Below, in pieces: positions 36,045 through 47,564 of a DNA stretch of 64,000 nucleotides (positions are counted from its first letter, which is position 1; the number at the start of each line of letters is the position of its first letter). Source of the DNA: DATBJG01 sp963790545. Its GTDB lineage: Bacteria; Acidobacteriota; Vicinamibacteria; Vicinamibacterales; JAMQPK01. The notes beneath the pieces are model-generated. The model saw nothing but the letters and a program-made list of their open reading frames with translations. It did no database searches and had not been told where the DNA came from. The stretch is taken from contig CAWBPA010000019.1 in NCBI GenBank assembly GCA_963790545.1, forward strand, positions 124,001-188,000. The letters are read 5' to 3'. The position numbers and the translations under genes are program-made.

Positions 36045-36848
36045 TTAAAAGAAAAACCTGACTCCGCCGCCAATCTGCAATCCCCCAACGTCGATGGAGG
36101 CTCCCGTCTCGTCATCGGTGACAGTTGCCCGACTGTACCGTCCGCTGACTGCCAGCCCAACGTCGCTGTTCAGCTTCCAGGTGACGTCTCCGCTCAGGTG
36201 GAAGCCGACGACGACTTTCTCGAGCCTTCGGGTGATGGCGCCCGTGAACACCGCAACGTCGTACGGAAACTCGTGCGTGTACGTGATCCCCGACACTAGA
36301 TCCTGTTGAACCTGGTAAATCGACGGGCCGCCTGACACGGTCACTTCCATCCGGTCGGCCGGCACGATCCAACCAACGATGATGTGTGTCGCAATCTCTC
36401 TTCGTTTCAGGTCGGACGTCTCACCCGAGACCAACCGGTGTTGATTGAACAGAAACGGATGCGGAAGTTCAGCCTCGAGTTGGCCCGTTCCAGTCTTCGA
36501 GAAAAAGGACACCGCGGCGCCGACGGCTAGTTGCCGCCACGCCCGCACGGTCACGCCACCGCCAAAGACCAGGCCGGATCCGACCGTGTGGTTCGTGGTC
36601 ACCTGACCTTCCTCGACGAACTCAGTAAAGACCGCCGTCGCTGTGAAATCCGAGGTCGCGGTTTGCAGCGCGGCGTCGATGCCGACGCGGACCTGGTCCT
36701 GTGCGGCCGCGGACGCTGCGTGCAGCAGTACGCCGATGCCGCACACGACGCCAATGAGGACGCGGCGAGCGGCGCGGGGCGTAGGGGCCCCGCCAGCGAG
36801 CCGCTTCGTGGGGGTAGGGGCCCCACGATCCAAGAAATGCCGGGCCAT
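36045..36848 (-). CDS. Putative outer-membrane beta-barrel protein
   Basis: 267 residues. A hydrophobic export segment (VLIGVVCGIGVLLHAASAAA, ending AAAQ) is followed by alternating beta strands such as SGLVFGGGVTVRAWRQLAVG. The end is aromatic (GLQIGGGVRFFF), typical of BAM-assembled barrels. The ATG overlaps the stop of the metalloprotease gene (TGATG). The residues before the signal peptide (DRGAPTPTKRLAGGAPTPR) are translated from two copies of the dispersed palindrome, an unusual extension. Function unknown. Confidence 0.68.
   Translation of the reverse strand: MARHFLDRGAPTPTKRLAGGAPTPRAARRVLIGVVCGIGVLLHAASAAAQDQVRVGIDAALQTATSDFTATAVFTEFVEEGQVTTNHTVGSGLVFGGGVTVRAWRQLAVGAAVSFFSKTGTGQLEAELPHPFLFNQHRLVSGETSDLKRREIATHIIVGWIVPADRMEVTVSGGPSIYQVQQDLVSGITYTHEFPYDVAVFTGAITRRLEKVVVGFHLSGDVTWKLNSDVGLAVSGRYSRATVTDDETGASIDVGGLQIGGGVRFFF
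36768..36827. repeat. Two copies of the dispersed palindrome inside a coding region
   Basis: Copies with cores GTAGGGGCCCCGCC (about 36780-36793) and GTGGGGGTAGGGGCCCCAC (about 36808-36826) lie tandemly. They fall within the first 30 codons of the barrel gene and are read in frame as GAPTPT and GGAPTP. Confidence 0.65.
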
Positions 36849-38491
36849 CAGTTCACCCCCACGGCTGTCCAGGCCTGGGCGACCTGGGCACGGTCGTTGC
36901 TCGCGGCGCCGTAGAGGTCGGTCGCGGCCTGAAGCGTGGCCGCGCGCGCGTCGCTGAAGCGTGCGTTCGGTCCAAGATAGAAGACAAAGGCACGGTAGAA
37001 AATCTGTTCCATGCGCTGGATGTTGTTGATGCCTATTCCGTTGACCGTGATGCGCGACACCCGGTTGGTGCCGCCCGCGACCGCCAGGTAGAAGGCATGG
37101 TTCACGATGCCGGAGTTGAAATGAACGCCGCCGTTGTCGATCTCTTCTCCGATGAAGTCGCGCAGGCTGTAGTGGTCGGGTTGTCCACCGGCAATGGGGT
37201 TATTCATCGACCGAATGTAACCAGGAAAAACTCTGGTCACGTCCTCGGCGATGACCCAGTCGGACCTCAACGGTCCGGTGCCCATCGGCTGATAGAAGAA
37301 CTCGACGCTCGCGGCCATGATGTCTGAAAACGCTTCGTTCAGGGCTCCGGACTCGTCGACGTATTCGAGATTTGCGACGAAAAGTTGGTCACCCCATGTG
37401 ACAGCTCGTGAGCCACGACATCGAGAGCGCCCGCGAAGTAATCGAACACTCGCCCATCTCCGTCACCATAGACCATGACATTGAGGTCCGACGCGTAGAA
37501 CGCATTGTTGATGAGCGTGTCCCGGATATCGGGCGGGTAGAGAAGGGCATCGCTGCGTGCAAGGGGATGGACAATTCCCGAAATGTCGATGTTGCGGTCG
37601 TCGAGACCGCGTCTGCCAAACCGCTTGAAGAAGTAATCGTAGGTCCAGCCCTGGTACACATGGGCATCGACGACAGCTCCGTCCCCCCAGACGTTGTCTG
37701 AATCTGTCGCGAAATCGGAGGCGAAAAACGTTCCGTCGAAGCTGTCGAGACGCGCAAAACTTCCATGGAAATCAAACGTCAGGTTTGGCGCTGGTCTGAG
37801 CCGATCGTTGGTGAGGAACGTGCCGGCCGATGGAGAGACGCTGATTTTCTTGACGTCTCCCAGCACACCCGTTCCAGAGCCAATCACGCCCTGTGTTTGT
37901 ACGTCGCTGTAGGCGCGCTCGACAGCGCCCGTGTTGGCGTTGATGTAGAACACGTGACCCGCGAGTCCTCTTAGAAGCCGGATTTTGTAGACGAGCACAG
38001 GCTCCGCATTGGCGCGGGGCAGGATGCCCAGGATCGGCGGTGCCGTGACCGTCCCGCTCGATCGGCCCGACGCCCGCGCCCGGTCCACGGCGTTGTCTGG
38101 CGTCAGACTCGCGATGACCGGCAAGTTGAGCCCCTCGTACAACCGGCCTGAAACGCTCACGAGGGTGCGTCCGCTGCGCTGTAAGACCACCTGCCCGCCG
38201 AACACGGGCAGTCCCTGATACGTCTGGTTCAAGCGCTCGTGCAGGCGGCCTGCGATCATGGTGTCCGTCTGGACGGCCGCCACATCCAGCGTGCCGACGC
38301 GCAGCATCTCGTCGATACGCGGCAGCACAGTCGAGAGCTGGGCGCCGGTGGCCATCAACGTCGTGAATCGACTCCGTTTGCTGGGCCGACGGGTGGCTGA
38401 CCTTCATGCTGGCCAGGCCCACGACCACGACCACCAGCGACAGTAAGGCCCGCATACGTGATCTCTTGAGACGATGATCCTGTCGGAACAT
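36848..38491 (-). CDS. M4-family (thermolysin-like) metalloprotease (two frame breaks)
   Basis: About 545 residues over three frames. A signal peptide (RALLSLVVVVVGLASMKV) starts the gene. A fungalysin/thermolysin propeptide with VFGGQVVLQRSGRTLVSVSG and a PepSY-like part follow. The catalytic domain has the zinc motif HELSHGVTNF. After the second break the third zinc ligand lies in LEYVDESGALNEAFSDIMAA, and the C-terminal helical domain holds HFNSGIVNHAFYLAVAGG. The breaks are near 38365 and 37372. GAGGAG precedes the ATG at 38491. It is a secreted zymogen-type peptidase for external protein, followed by a coupled barrel gene. Confidence 0.87.
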
Positions 38492-38527
38492 TCGGGCTCC
38501 TCGATTGTGTCAGCGCGTGACACGCGG

Positions 38528-40187
38528 CTACTTGGCAGTCACGGCTTCCTTGAGCACGCGGCCCTGAGCGCGATCCATCGTGATACCAGCAAGGAAGGCG
38601 AGCGTGGGAGCGATATCGGCTGGCGAAGCGGGCTGTGCGTAAGTACCACGTTCGATATGCTTCCCCATCAGGATGACCGGGACGCGCCGGTCGTACGGGT
38701 GGGCGGTTCCGTGATTGACAGCGGGAACTCCGACAGCACGTGCTGAACACCCAGCCTGGTTTCGGCGCGACAACGATATCCCCGCTGCGATCGGGAACGT
38801 AGCTCAGCTTGATGGCCTGCAGCAACGGATCCTTCCCGTGGCCGTGAAATCTCGGCCCGCGAAAAGACGTGCTGCAAGCCCGGGACTGCGAGCAGTGCGT
38901 CTCGAATGGCCTTCATGGCCGCGGCATTGCCAAGAATCGCGGCCGATCGTTGCGGTTCGAAGTAGACGTCTGTCGCGATCACCCGACCCACATGTGGTCC
39001 CGGGCCGAGGACCGGTTCCAGAGCCTTTTCAACGGATTGTGAAATTGTCGCCGTCGAGATCCGTCCCGCATCGAGACCGGCTTTTGTTGCCTGTTCTGGA
39101 ATGGGTGCGACCCCGTGGTCGGCTGAAAGCGCAACGACATACTCGCCGCGCCCCAGACGGTTATCGAGAAACGTAAACAGGCGTCCGAGCGTCACGTCGA
39201 GGTAGGACAACACATCTTGTACTTCGTGACTCTCCGGGCCGAAATCGTGTCCCACCAGGTCCAGAGTGCTCAGACTCAGTGCGAGATAGTCGGTAGCGGG
39301 TCCACGGCCGAGCATCAGTGAGTCGATCGCCACCTCGCTCAACTCTTCGATGTAGGCATCGGAGGCCGGGCTTTCCTGCCAGCGTTCGTAAAACGCGTTA
39401 TCGGTCGCGTGGCTTCCGTCATCATAGGGATGCGGGAAAGCTTGCAGCCCATCCAGGCGGCGGCTTCTCGCCAATTCCATCGTCTTGCCCGGAGTAGAGC
39501 GACTCCTCGAGGCGTTTGGTCCACGAGTCGCTGAGGCGTCGCTCAATCGGGTTTTTCTGAAGAAATGCGGCAACGAACGGCAACGGCGCTTTCGCATAGG
39601 CGGAAGAGGTTGCCCAGACGTTCCCGCCGTCGTGGAACCACGTCGACATGTCCGTCTGACGGCCGGTCAACATGACGGCAGAGGTTTCTTTCAGAGACAG
39701 GGCAACCAGCTTTGACTGTGGAGACCGGGCGCGGAGCTCGTCGGACAGTGTGGCTGCCTGGAGCTGCCACGAGCTGGCGCCGGTCTTGAGAGGTGCGCCG
39801 TAGCTGACGAGCGGAGACTTGGGATCTTCCGTGCACGTCACGTTTCTGCGGAGCTCGCGATCCCACCAGGCATTCTGGATGATCCCGTGGACTTCGGGAA
39901 ATGTCCCTGTTGAAATCGTCGCGTGCCCGGGGCAGGTCCACGTGTGAAAGTACGGATAAGCCGCGTTGGAAAAGACGGCCCCCTCGGCCAGCAGTCGGTG
40001 AAGTCCACCGGTCCAGGTGCCCCGGAAACGTTCGAGATAGTCGTGTCGCATCTGATCGACGACCAGCAGGACCAGAAGTCGAGGGCGAGTTTGAGGAGGT
40101 GTTGACTGGCTGAAAAGTGCCGCCACCAAGTCCAACGATCGCAGTCACAACAGCAAGGAGAACAACCCGGTTCGGCCGACGATGCAT
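38528..40187 (-). CDS. Alkaline phosphatase family protein, PafA-like (three frame breaks)
   Basis: About 550 residues. A signal segment (VVLLAVVTAIVGLGGGTF) is in the first frame. The second has VVDQMRHDYLERF and the nucleophile segment TCPGHATISTGTFPEVHG, where the Thr is the likely attacking residue. The third has LSLSTLDLVGHDFGPESHEV and ALSADHGVAPIPE for metal binding. The last frame gives HPYDRRVPVILMGKHIERGT and ADIAPTLAFLAGI. The order fits PafA-type periplasmic phosphatases of the Phosphodiest clan. Breaks are near 40110, 39440 and 38790. Confidence 0.83.
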
Positions 40188-40255
40188 GACTATCTGGCAG
40201 TATACAAGGGGTCAAAGCTGATTTTTGCGTTGTTCGTCCAGAACCTCGTCAGAAC

Positions 40256-41644
40256 CTACATGTAGTTGAGCGGATCGATCTCATACTGCGCCGGATCGAC
40301 TGGGGCCACAATCGCCGAGGCGCGCCCCGAGTCGTGCTCGACCTCCCACAGGTTGAGGTCGGTCGGGAGCTCGAGCCGGTTGCCTTCGCGGCCAATCAGG
40401 ATGCGGACGCGCGGGCGGTACGGGTCCGGGGCGTGCACACGCAGCACCACGGCAATCTCGTCCGTGTTCAGCCGCACCAGATTGCCGGCCGGATAAATGC
40501 CAACCAGTTGCACGAACCGCCGAACGAGGTGCTGCTCGAACTGCTTTCCATCGTTCCGTTGGAGAACCGCCAATATCCGATCCGTCGGGAACGCCTGTTG
40601 ATACCGGCGCTGCGACCGCATGGCGTCGTAGACGTCGGCAATGCTGCAGAGCATGGTGCCGACGTTCAATGTCGGACGGGACACTTCCGGATACCCGGTC
40701 CCGTCGAGCCGCAAATGATGCTCGAATGCGACGACCGGCGCCAAAGCGGGCATCTCGGGTGTGCGTCGCAGGATCTCGGCGCCATCGACGACATGCCGCT
40801 TCATGATGGTGAATTCTTCGTCGGTCAGCTTGTCGGGCTTGTTGAGCACTTCGGCTGGCGTGCGGACCTTTCCGATGTCGTGCATCAGCGCCGCCAGGCC
40901 GAATTCGCGAAGAAGCGGGCCTTCAATCCCAAGCCCGCGGGCCTGGCCCATCGTGAGAATGGAGACGTTCACCATGTGGGTAAACGTGTAGTTGTCGTAA
41001 TTTTTCAGAGCGGTCAACGCCAGGAGCGCGGTTCGATTCTGAGAGACCGCCTGTGCGAGCCCATTCACCATCCCGCGGGCGGCTTCGGCATCGGGCTTCG
41101 ATTCCGCGCGGGCACTTTCCCACACGGCACTGGCCATGTTGACCGCTTCGGCGTACAGCTTGCGGATGGTGGCCGTGTCCGAGAGGTTCTCTTCGACACG
41201 CTGCTCGATCTGAATGCGACCCACGCGGATGTGTGGCTGGCTGAGGATGTCCGCATTCCCGCGCGGCGCGGCTTCCTTGAGCGCAATCGGATCGATCGTG
41301 CCGAGCCGCTGGATGAACGCGGCCATCTCTTCGTTCGACGCCCCGCGATCGATCGTGATCCGCTCGACGCCAAGGGCTCGCAGCCGCTTGATTAATTCGC
41401 CCATCGAGCTGCTGGCCTTGGGCATCGGGACATCGCCAACGACCAGTTCTTCCCCGACGACGCCAATGGTCGTGTGGGCTTCATGGGCCTGGATTGCGCG
41501 GATCGTGTCGCAGAGCCCCTGGATGTTGCGCGTCACCAGAGGGTGATTCGAGGCATACAGCTGGATGCCGCGCAGCGACCCGCCGAAGCGGCGCAACAGT
41601 TCGTCAAAGAGCAGGATGCGGCGGGCCTGATCCAAAGTTGCCAT
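40256..41644 (-). CDS. HD-GYP-type phosphohydrolase with shared N-terminal domain (copy 2)
   Basis: 462 residues, intact. The N-terminal domain of about 115 residues (IQLYASNHPLV, TTIGVVGEELVVGDVPMP, LGVERITIDRGASNEEMAAF) is shared with the three upstream proteins. The C-terminal HD-GYP domain has YTFTHMVNVS (His223), LMHDIGKV (His255, Asp256), MKRHVVDGAEIL (His284), EHHLRLDGTGYP (His309, His310, Asp314) and GYP at 317-319. Such domains hydrolyse cyclic di-GMP or related dinucleotides. A small C-terminal beta domain follows. The downstream partner of helical-repeat copy 2. Confidence 0.88.
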   Translation of the reverse strand: MATLDQARRILLFDELLRRFGGSLRGIQLYASNHPLVTRNIQGLCDTIRAIQAHEAHTTIGVVGEELVVGDVPMPKASSSMGELIKRLRALGVERITIDRGASNEEMAAFIQRLGTIDPIALKEAAPRGNADILSQPHIRVGRIQIEQRVEENLSDTATIRKLYAEAVNMASAVWESARAESKPDAEAARGMVNGLAQAVSQNRTALLALTALKNYDNYTFTHMVNVSILTMGQARGLGIEGPLLREFGLAALMHDIGKVRTPAEVLNKPDKLTDEEFTIMKRHVVDGAEILRRTPEMPALAPVVAFEHHLRLDGTGYPEVSRPTLNVGTMLCSIADVYDAMRSQRRYQQAFPTDRILAVLQRNDGKQFEQHLVRRFVQLVGIYPAGNLVRLNTDEIAVVLRVHAPDPYRPRVRILIGREGNRLELPTDLNLWEVEHDSGRASAIVAPVDPAQYEIDPLNYM

Positions 41645-41656
41645 AGAGAGAGCCTG

Positions 41657-43874
41657 TCATGCTCTGAGCTGTGCCCGGGCCGCGGCGCGGACCCCGCGCG
41701 GGCCCCTCTTCGGCGGCCTGTTGCAGAGCCTGGATGGCGGCCGGCGTGCCGATGCGTCTGAGCGCCTGGGCCACGGTGCCGCGCAGTTTGGCCGTGCGAC
41801 GCGGCGTCCACCACTCGCCCCGGTAGAGCACTTCCTTGAGCAGGTCGATCGACGGCTCGTCGCGAAACATGCCCAGGGCCTCGATCGATCGCAGAAATAC
41901 GTTGCGAAGAATCCCGCGATGGTCGACGTGACGGACGATGTAGCCGAAGAGCGGAGCCGCGCGTTCGTCCCTCATTCCCACGAGTGCCAGCATCAGCGAC
42001 GTCCGGGTTCGTTCGGTACCTGTCGCCATGGCCCGCTGCAGAACGCCGTACGCCTGCTCGGTGCCGATGGCGAGGATGGCGCGCAGCGCTTCTCGTTGCA
42101 CGTTCGGCTCGGCATCGTCGAGAAGGGTCGTCAGATCGGGAAGCGCTTCGCTGCCGCCGAATTCACGCATCAGGTGCACAGCCGTGCGTCGAACAGCCGG
42201 ATTTGCGGAATTCTTGAGCCGTTCGACCGATTTCTTCCCGGCCGCGCCAAACCCAGCAGCAGCGCCGTGAGCCGTTGCCGAACACGCTGGTGCTCTTCCA
42301 CGGAGAGGGATTCTGCGAGAGGGGGAATGATTACGGGCCAATCGCGTAGCAGATCTTCTTCATTGACTCGAACGCCTGATCGTCCATCGTCCGGAAATCA
42401 ACGGCCTGGTTGCGCATCATCTGCCCGTGCGCGAGGCGCTCGATAGCCGCCGCTGCGGTCGCCCGTCTGTGAGGGTCGCCCTCGGGTCCGGCCTCGCGTA
42501 CCAACGCTTCGACCAGTTGCAAAGCCGCGTCGAAGTCACCAACCAGGAGCAGATCTTCAATGTGGTAGACGACCGGGTCGATGACCTCCTGCCACCGGGT
42601 CGGATCGGTCTCGATGGTCAGCAAGTCCAGCAGCAACTGCAGGTCGAGCCGGCGGAGCGAGACCTCGCTGACGGTTGCGAGCCACGCCGCGACGCGATCC
42701 GGCGGATCGTCGCTGGTACGTTCGACCTCGACCGCCTGGGTCCGCGCCGTGGACAACTCGCGCGCGTAGTCGTCGGCCACGAACGGTTCGTCAGAGTACG
42801 TGGTCAGCATTTCCTTGGCGCTCGCCATGAGCTCGGGGAAGCTTGGTTCCTGGGCGAGCGGCGATTGCGCCACTTGCGACTCGGCCATCTCGACGAGCAG
42901 CCGTCGCCGATCGATTTCCGGTACCAGCGCTTGAAATGCCTGCGCCAGACGTCCGGTCGCGCCTTTCTGCGCCACGATGTTCTTTCGCCACGAACCCTGC
43001 GATCGTGCCATCGCTCATTCGATTGACGACTTGCAGCACCAGGTCCGCGGCGCCCTCGGCCCGTTCACGCTGACCCGACAGCAGTTCCAGCATCAACTCC
43101 GGCGAGAGGCCGCCGATGGCCGTGGACATATTGCGGAGGGCCGATTCCAGACGATCGGGCGCGGTCTTGGCGACGATCTCGACAATCCCTTTCAACATGC
43201 GCATGAGCGCGGCGGTGTGCGCTTTGATCCCCCCGCTACTGGCACGCTCCTCGAGCAGGACCACCAGTTCAGCCAACCGTTCGGCGTCGCCTGCGACCTC
43301 GAGCAGGGCGCGGACCGCGTTCTCGTCGAGGTCAACGGCATCGGAGCTGCAGACAGTTCGCGATGATCTCTTCCCATTCGACTGGCTGACCGCCCGAGCG
43401 CTCGCGCAGGACTTCTGAATAATCGAGTTCCTCGAGTTCGATGGAGGAGTTGCCGCTCAGGCTCCAGACCCTGGCCACACCACCACCATCACGAATCTCT
43501 TCAATGGGCCGGGCCAGCATCACAAAAAATGGCAACCATACCTCGGCGTCGGCGCCTTTGTGCACGGTGAGAGCCGCGACCAGATGTTCGTGCAGGAGAG
43601 TGGCCAGTTCTCCGACGGCAGCATCAGGTCTCGCTGCGGCACGTCCATCAATCAGCAGGCCATCGGGCAGCACCTGGATCACGAGGGAACCGTCGGCGGT
43701 TGCCTTTGCGGCCACGTCGGTGAGCCGACTGACGGAAATGCGGATTGCCGGGTGTGCCGCCGGATACAACGAAACGGCGCGAGCCGCAGCCTTGCACGCG
43801 CGCGCGAATTCCGCGAGCCGCAGCGCAACGTCGGGTGGAAGATGCTCTGAAGGTGCAGCGGTGCTCATCGTCAT
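41657..43874 (-). CDS. HEAT-like helical-repeat protein with shared N-terminal domain (copy 2, five frame breaks)
   Basis: About 735 residues when joined. The N-terminal domain (AVSLYPAAHPAIRI, LPDGLLIDGR, ELATLLHEHLVAALTVHKGA, SIELEELDYSEVLRE) matches the other three proteins of the module. The rest is alpha-helical and ends with HEAT-like repeats (VERLKNSANPAVRRTAVHLM, LPDLTTLLDDAEPNVQREAL, VAQALRRIGTPAAIQALQQA). No enzyme motif was seen; a scaffold is likely. Breaks are near 43350, 42990, 42350, 42250 and 41690. The first ATG overlaps the stop of HD-GYP copy 1, and the end lies 13 bases before HD-GYP copy 2. Confidence 0.75.
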
Positions 43875-45230
43875 AACAGCGTCAACGGGTCGACGCTCAA
43901 TTCCGCCGGGTCCACGCCTTCGACAATCGCACGCGCATAGTCACCGCGATCGGTCCGTTCCCATGTGTTGGCGAGGAACGGTTCCTCGAGTCGAGTCGCC
44001 GTGGGAGTCGAACAGAACCTTCACCTGCGGCCGGAATGGGTCGCTCGGATGCTCGGCCGTGACAATGCCCACCTCTTCGGTGTTGAGGCGCACGAGGTTG
44101 CCGACCGGAAACAGGCCCATCAAGCTGACGAACCGTTTCAACAGCTTCGGGTTGAACGACGGATCGTCCTGCTTGCCCATAATCGCTTTCACGCGATCGC
44201 TCGCGAGGCCTTCCCGATAGGGCCTCGTGCTGCGCAGAGCGTCGAACACGTCTGCAATGCTGACGATCATCGTGCACAGATTGAGATCGCGATGGCCGAC
44301 GTTTTCCGGATAACCGCTCAAGTCCTGCTTCAGGTGATGCTCGAACGCGACCACCGGCGCGAGCGCCGGCATATCGGGCGTGCGGCGCAGGATGTGCGCG
44401 CCATCTACGACATGGCGTTTCATCACGTCGAACTCGTCTTTGTTCAACTTGTCCGGCTTGTTGAGCACTTCGGATGGCGTGTTGACCTTGCCGATATCGT
44501 GCATCAGTGCAGCCAGCCCGAACTCTCTGAGCAGGGGGCCCTCGAGGTTGAGCGATCGCGCCTGAGCCATGGCAAGCACGGACACGTTGACCATGTGCGT
44601 GAACGTGTAGCTGTCGCTGCGTTTGAGCGAGGTCAACGCCATCAGCGATGTCCGATCCTGCGTGACCACCTGCGCCAGACTGTCGATGATCTTGCGTGCC
44701 GATGCCGGGTCCGGCTGGTCGCCTGCCTTGGCCTGATCCCACAACGTCTCTGCCGTTTCGAGCGCCGCCCGTAGACACGCTTGGCGACCTCGATACCGGA
44801 GCTTGTTGTCGTCTGGTTCCTGGATCGTGAGCCGGCCGACCGTGATGCGCCGCACACCTTGCTGCTGTAACCAATCGGGGAGTGACCGGACCGCGTGCCG
44901 GTCGCGAAGACCCTCGAGGAGGTGAGCGATGTCGTCGGGCGTCACGCCTCGGATGAAGGTGATCTTTTCGACGTCGCGTTCCCGCAGCCCGCGAATCAGC
45001 CCGATGAGCGCCGCCGACACCGTCGTCACCCGCGCGTCGTCAACGACGACTTCGTCGCCGACAAAGCCAATGACGACCTGTGGAGCCGACAGAAGGCACT
45101 GATGGCACGCCAGTGCCAGCGCTTGGACGCTCCGCTGCCCGAGCGGGTGCCCCGACGCGTAGAGCTCTGAGGCCCGGATGGCGGCCGCGAGGCGTCGGAC
45201 CAGCTCTTCCTGAGGCGTCTGCTGGTTCAT
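43871..45230 (-). CDS. HD-GYP-type phosphohydrolase with shared N-terminal domain (copy 1, frame break near 43990)
   Basis: About 450 residues. The shared N-terminal domain has SELYASGHPLGQRS, VVIGFVGDEVVVDD and RDVEKITFIRGVTPDD. The HD-GYP domain is nearly identical to copy 2: LLREFGLAALMHDIGKVNTP (His244, Asp245), MKRHVVDGAHILRRTP and EHHLKQDLSGYP (His298, His299, Asp303). The canonical GTGYP is changed to LSGYP. The C-terminus is recovered in the adjacent frame as RLEEPFLANTWERTDRGDYA and ends DPLTLL, matching DPLNYM of copy 2. GGAGAG precedes the ATG. Confidence 0.85.
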
Positions 45231-45245
45231 GAGCGTGTCTCTCCG

Positions 45246-47456
45246 CTACGCTCGAGCGTCCTTGATGATTCGGCGCAGGAGTCGGTCGCCGTGGGCCCGG
45301 CCTTCATCCAGGGCACGACTTGCGGCCGGTGACCCCACTCGCAGGAGCAGGTTGACCCCTGTTCGCTTCAGCGCGCGGTTCTTGCGGCGCGCCAGCCATC
45401 GTTTGCGCCCGATGAGCGTCACGATTGGCGGAACCGCACGGTCGCCGCCAAGCGTTGCCAGGGCGTCCATCGTTTCCAGTACGACCGCATGGTCACGTCC
45501 GAAGGGTTCGCTTTCATGCAGAATCCGTTCGAGCATCGGCACGATGCGTGGATCGCGCTCCTGCACCAGCGCAGCGATGACCGCACGACGCAGATCGCCG
45601 GTGGCCGCCCGCAGGACCGTGTGAATGGCCCGCGCCGCCGCAGGGTCATCGATGCCGGCCAATGCCGAGACGACTCGAGGCGTGAGGCGTGGGTCGGCCT
45701 TGCGCAGCAGGGGCTGCAGGAGAGGCACTCCCTCGGGCGCCGCGATCCGACCGAGTAATGCGACCCCGTTCAGTTGGACGAACCAGCGCTCGTCGTTCAC
45801 CAGAGGAGCGAGCCGCAGTGTGGCGACTGCCCCGTAGCCCACGATGATGTCTCCGGCCCGCTGCTGTTCGAGCGACGCTGCCTCGCGGAACATCGGGACA
45901 GACAACGCTTCCACCGCTTCGGGCCCCAGGTGACGGCAGACGGCCTGAAAGGCCTCGAATTGCGTCGGCTCCAGATCGCCAAGCACGCCAACCGTCTCGC
46001 GCAACGCCGTCGAGCGCGCCAGCTCGTCGAGCACGCGGCGGCATTCGCCCTGCGTGACGGATGTCTGTCGATGCCGATGATTCAGCCAGCGCCCCAGTGA
46101 CACGCGCGGCGTTGCTGAGCTCTCCGGAAAGCAAGAGATCCTCGGCCAGCATCTTGAGATCGTCGGTCAGGACCGTCCCGCGCTCGGCGTCGTCCTCGAT
46201 CCGCAGGAGATCAATCATCATCGTGACCGAGAGCTGTCGGATGTTCTGTTGGTCGAGCGTGCCGACCCAATTGCGAAATTCGGGCGGCAGCTGCCGGATG
46301 CCGAACGTCTCGCCTCGCGATCCTGCGCCGTCCAGCGAGGTCCCATAGCCCGCCGAGACGATATGGCCTGACGTCGTTCGAGAGCACGAGACTTTCCATC
46401 GAGTTCCAGAGCGCCTTGAACTGCGAGCTCTTGCCGAAGTCGGTTTCTGTAAGCATGTCCCGCGTGAGTCGCATCACGCGCTGCCGCCGCTCGCGGCTCG
46501 GGAGCCATGGTGCTCAAAACCGTCGCCAGGCGTCCCGTGGCGCGCCCTTCCGCGGCCAGGGTCCTCGCCAGCAATCCGGCAATCTTCGTATCGTCGAATG
46601 CCCCGATGAGGCCTTTCACCACCTGCACGCTGTCCCGCGGGTCGTCTTCACACTGCAGCACCCGCAACACGACATTCGGGTCGAATGCGCTCATCGCCTC
46701 CACCAGGTTCTTCAGGATTGCCGGCATGTGCTCGGGATCCATCACGCCAGCAATCCCGGCCAGGTGTCGGAACGCGGCCACCACGGTGACAGCCTGGGTC
46801 GCCACCATCGGCGACCCATCGGCGGCACGTTTCGCTGCCATCGCTTCCTGGGCCAATTCGCTAATCAGCCCCGCATCACGCGCGATATCCAGCAGCCGCT
46901 GCTGTGCGACTTGATCGAACGTCATTTCGCCGTACACGATCGATTTCACGATCGACTGCCAGACATCGTCGCGCCGAACAGCGTCGGGGGCGACCTCGCG
47001 ATCTTCAAGAATTCGACGGTAGTCAATCTGTTCCAGGGAAATCGACGGATGACCACGGTGCGACCAGACAGCTGCAGGCCCCCCGCGCTCGCGCACGTCG
47101 GGGCGATCAAGGCAGAGCAGTTCGAGCAAGTCCTGGAGCGAGTTGATTGAAACGTCAGGTGCAAATTCCAGGCGGAGGAGATCGCGATCGTGAAGAAATT
47201 GGGCGGCCTCCGCCACGACCGGGCTGGGGGGCAGGGGCTCCCCTTTGACGAGCAGGTTGTCGGGTGTGACACCGATTGAGCACTCGAAACCGGACGTGTT
47301 GGCATTGATGGCCTCGAACAACCGCACCACCGCCACCTGCACCGCCGGGTGGTCCCGCGGATACATTGCCCGCGTTCGCGCAGCCACCAGCAGGGAACGG
47401 GCCAGCATGGAAACGCTGTGAACCCTGTCCGGCGAAAGGCTCGGCGCCTGAGACAT
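45246..47456 (-). CDS. HEAT-like helical-repeat protein with shared N-terminal domain (copy 1, three frame breaks)
   Basis: About 735 residues when joined. The N-terminus (RAMYPRDHPAVQV, IGVTPDNLLVKGEPLPPSPV, LHDRDLLRLEFAPDV, SISLEQIDYRRILED) aligns with copy 2 through the same landmarks. The helical body includes MRLTRDMLTETDFGKSSQFK, and the HEAT-like end includes FVQLNGVALLGRIAAPEGVP, LLQPLLRKADPRLTPRVVSA and LRRAVIAALVQERDPRIVPM. Breaks are near 46485, 46360 and 46090. ATG 47456 was preferred to 47489 because of AGCAGGGAC upstream. It opens the four-gene module and is followed after 15 bases by HD-GYP copy 1. Confidence 0.74.
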
Positions 47457-47564
47457 GTCCCTGCTCTTATCGGCGGCAACGGCCCGCATCTTGCGCCGCC
47501 GGGCCCGGTGCCATACGCTGTCGGCGAACGATTTTGCCGATCGGCGATCCTGTACGGCAATCCC

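Noticed and set aside
40334..41395. 353-residue open frame opposite HD-GYP copy 2
   Set aside because: Antisense shadow; a parallel shadow appears opposite HD-GYP copy 1, as expected from their similarity.
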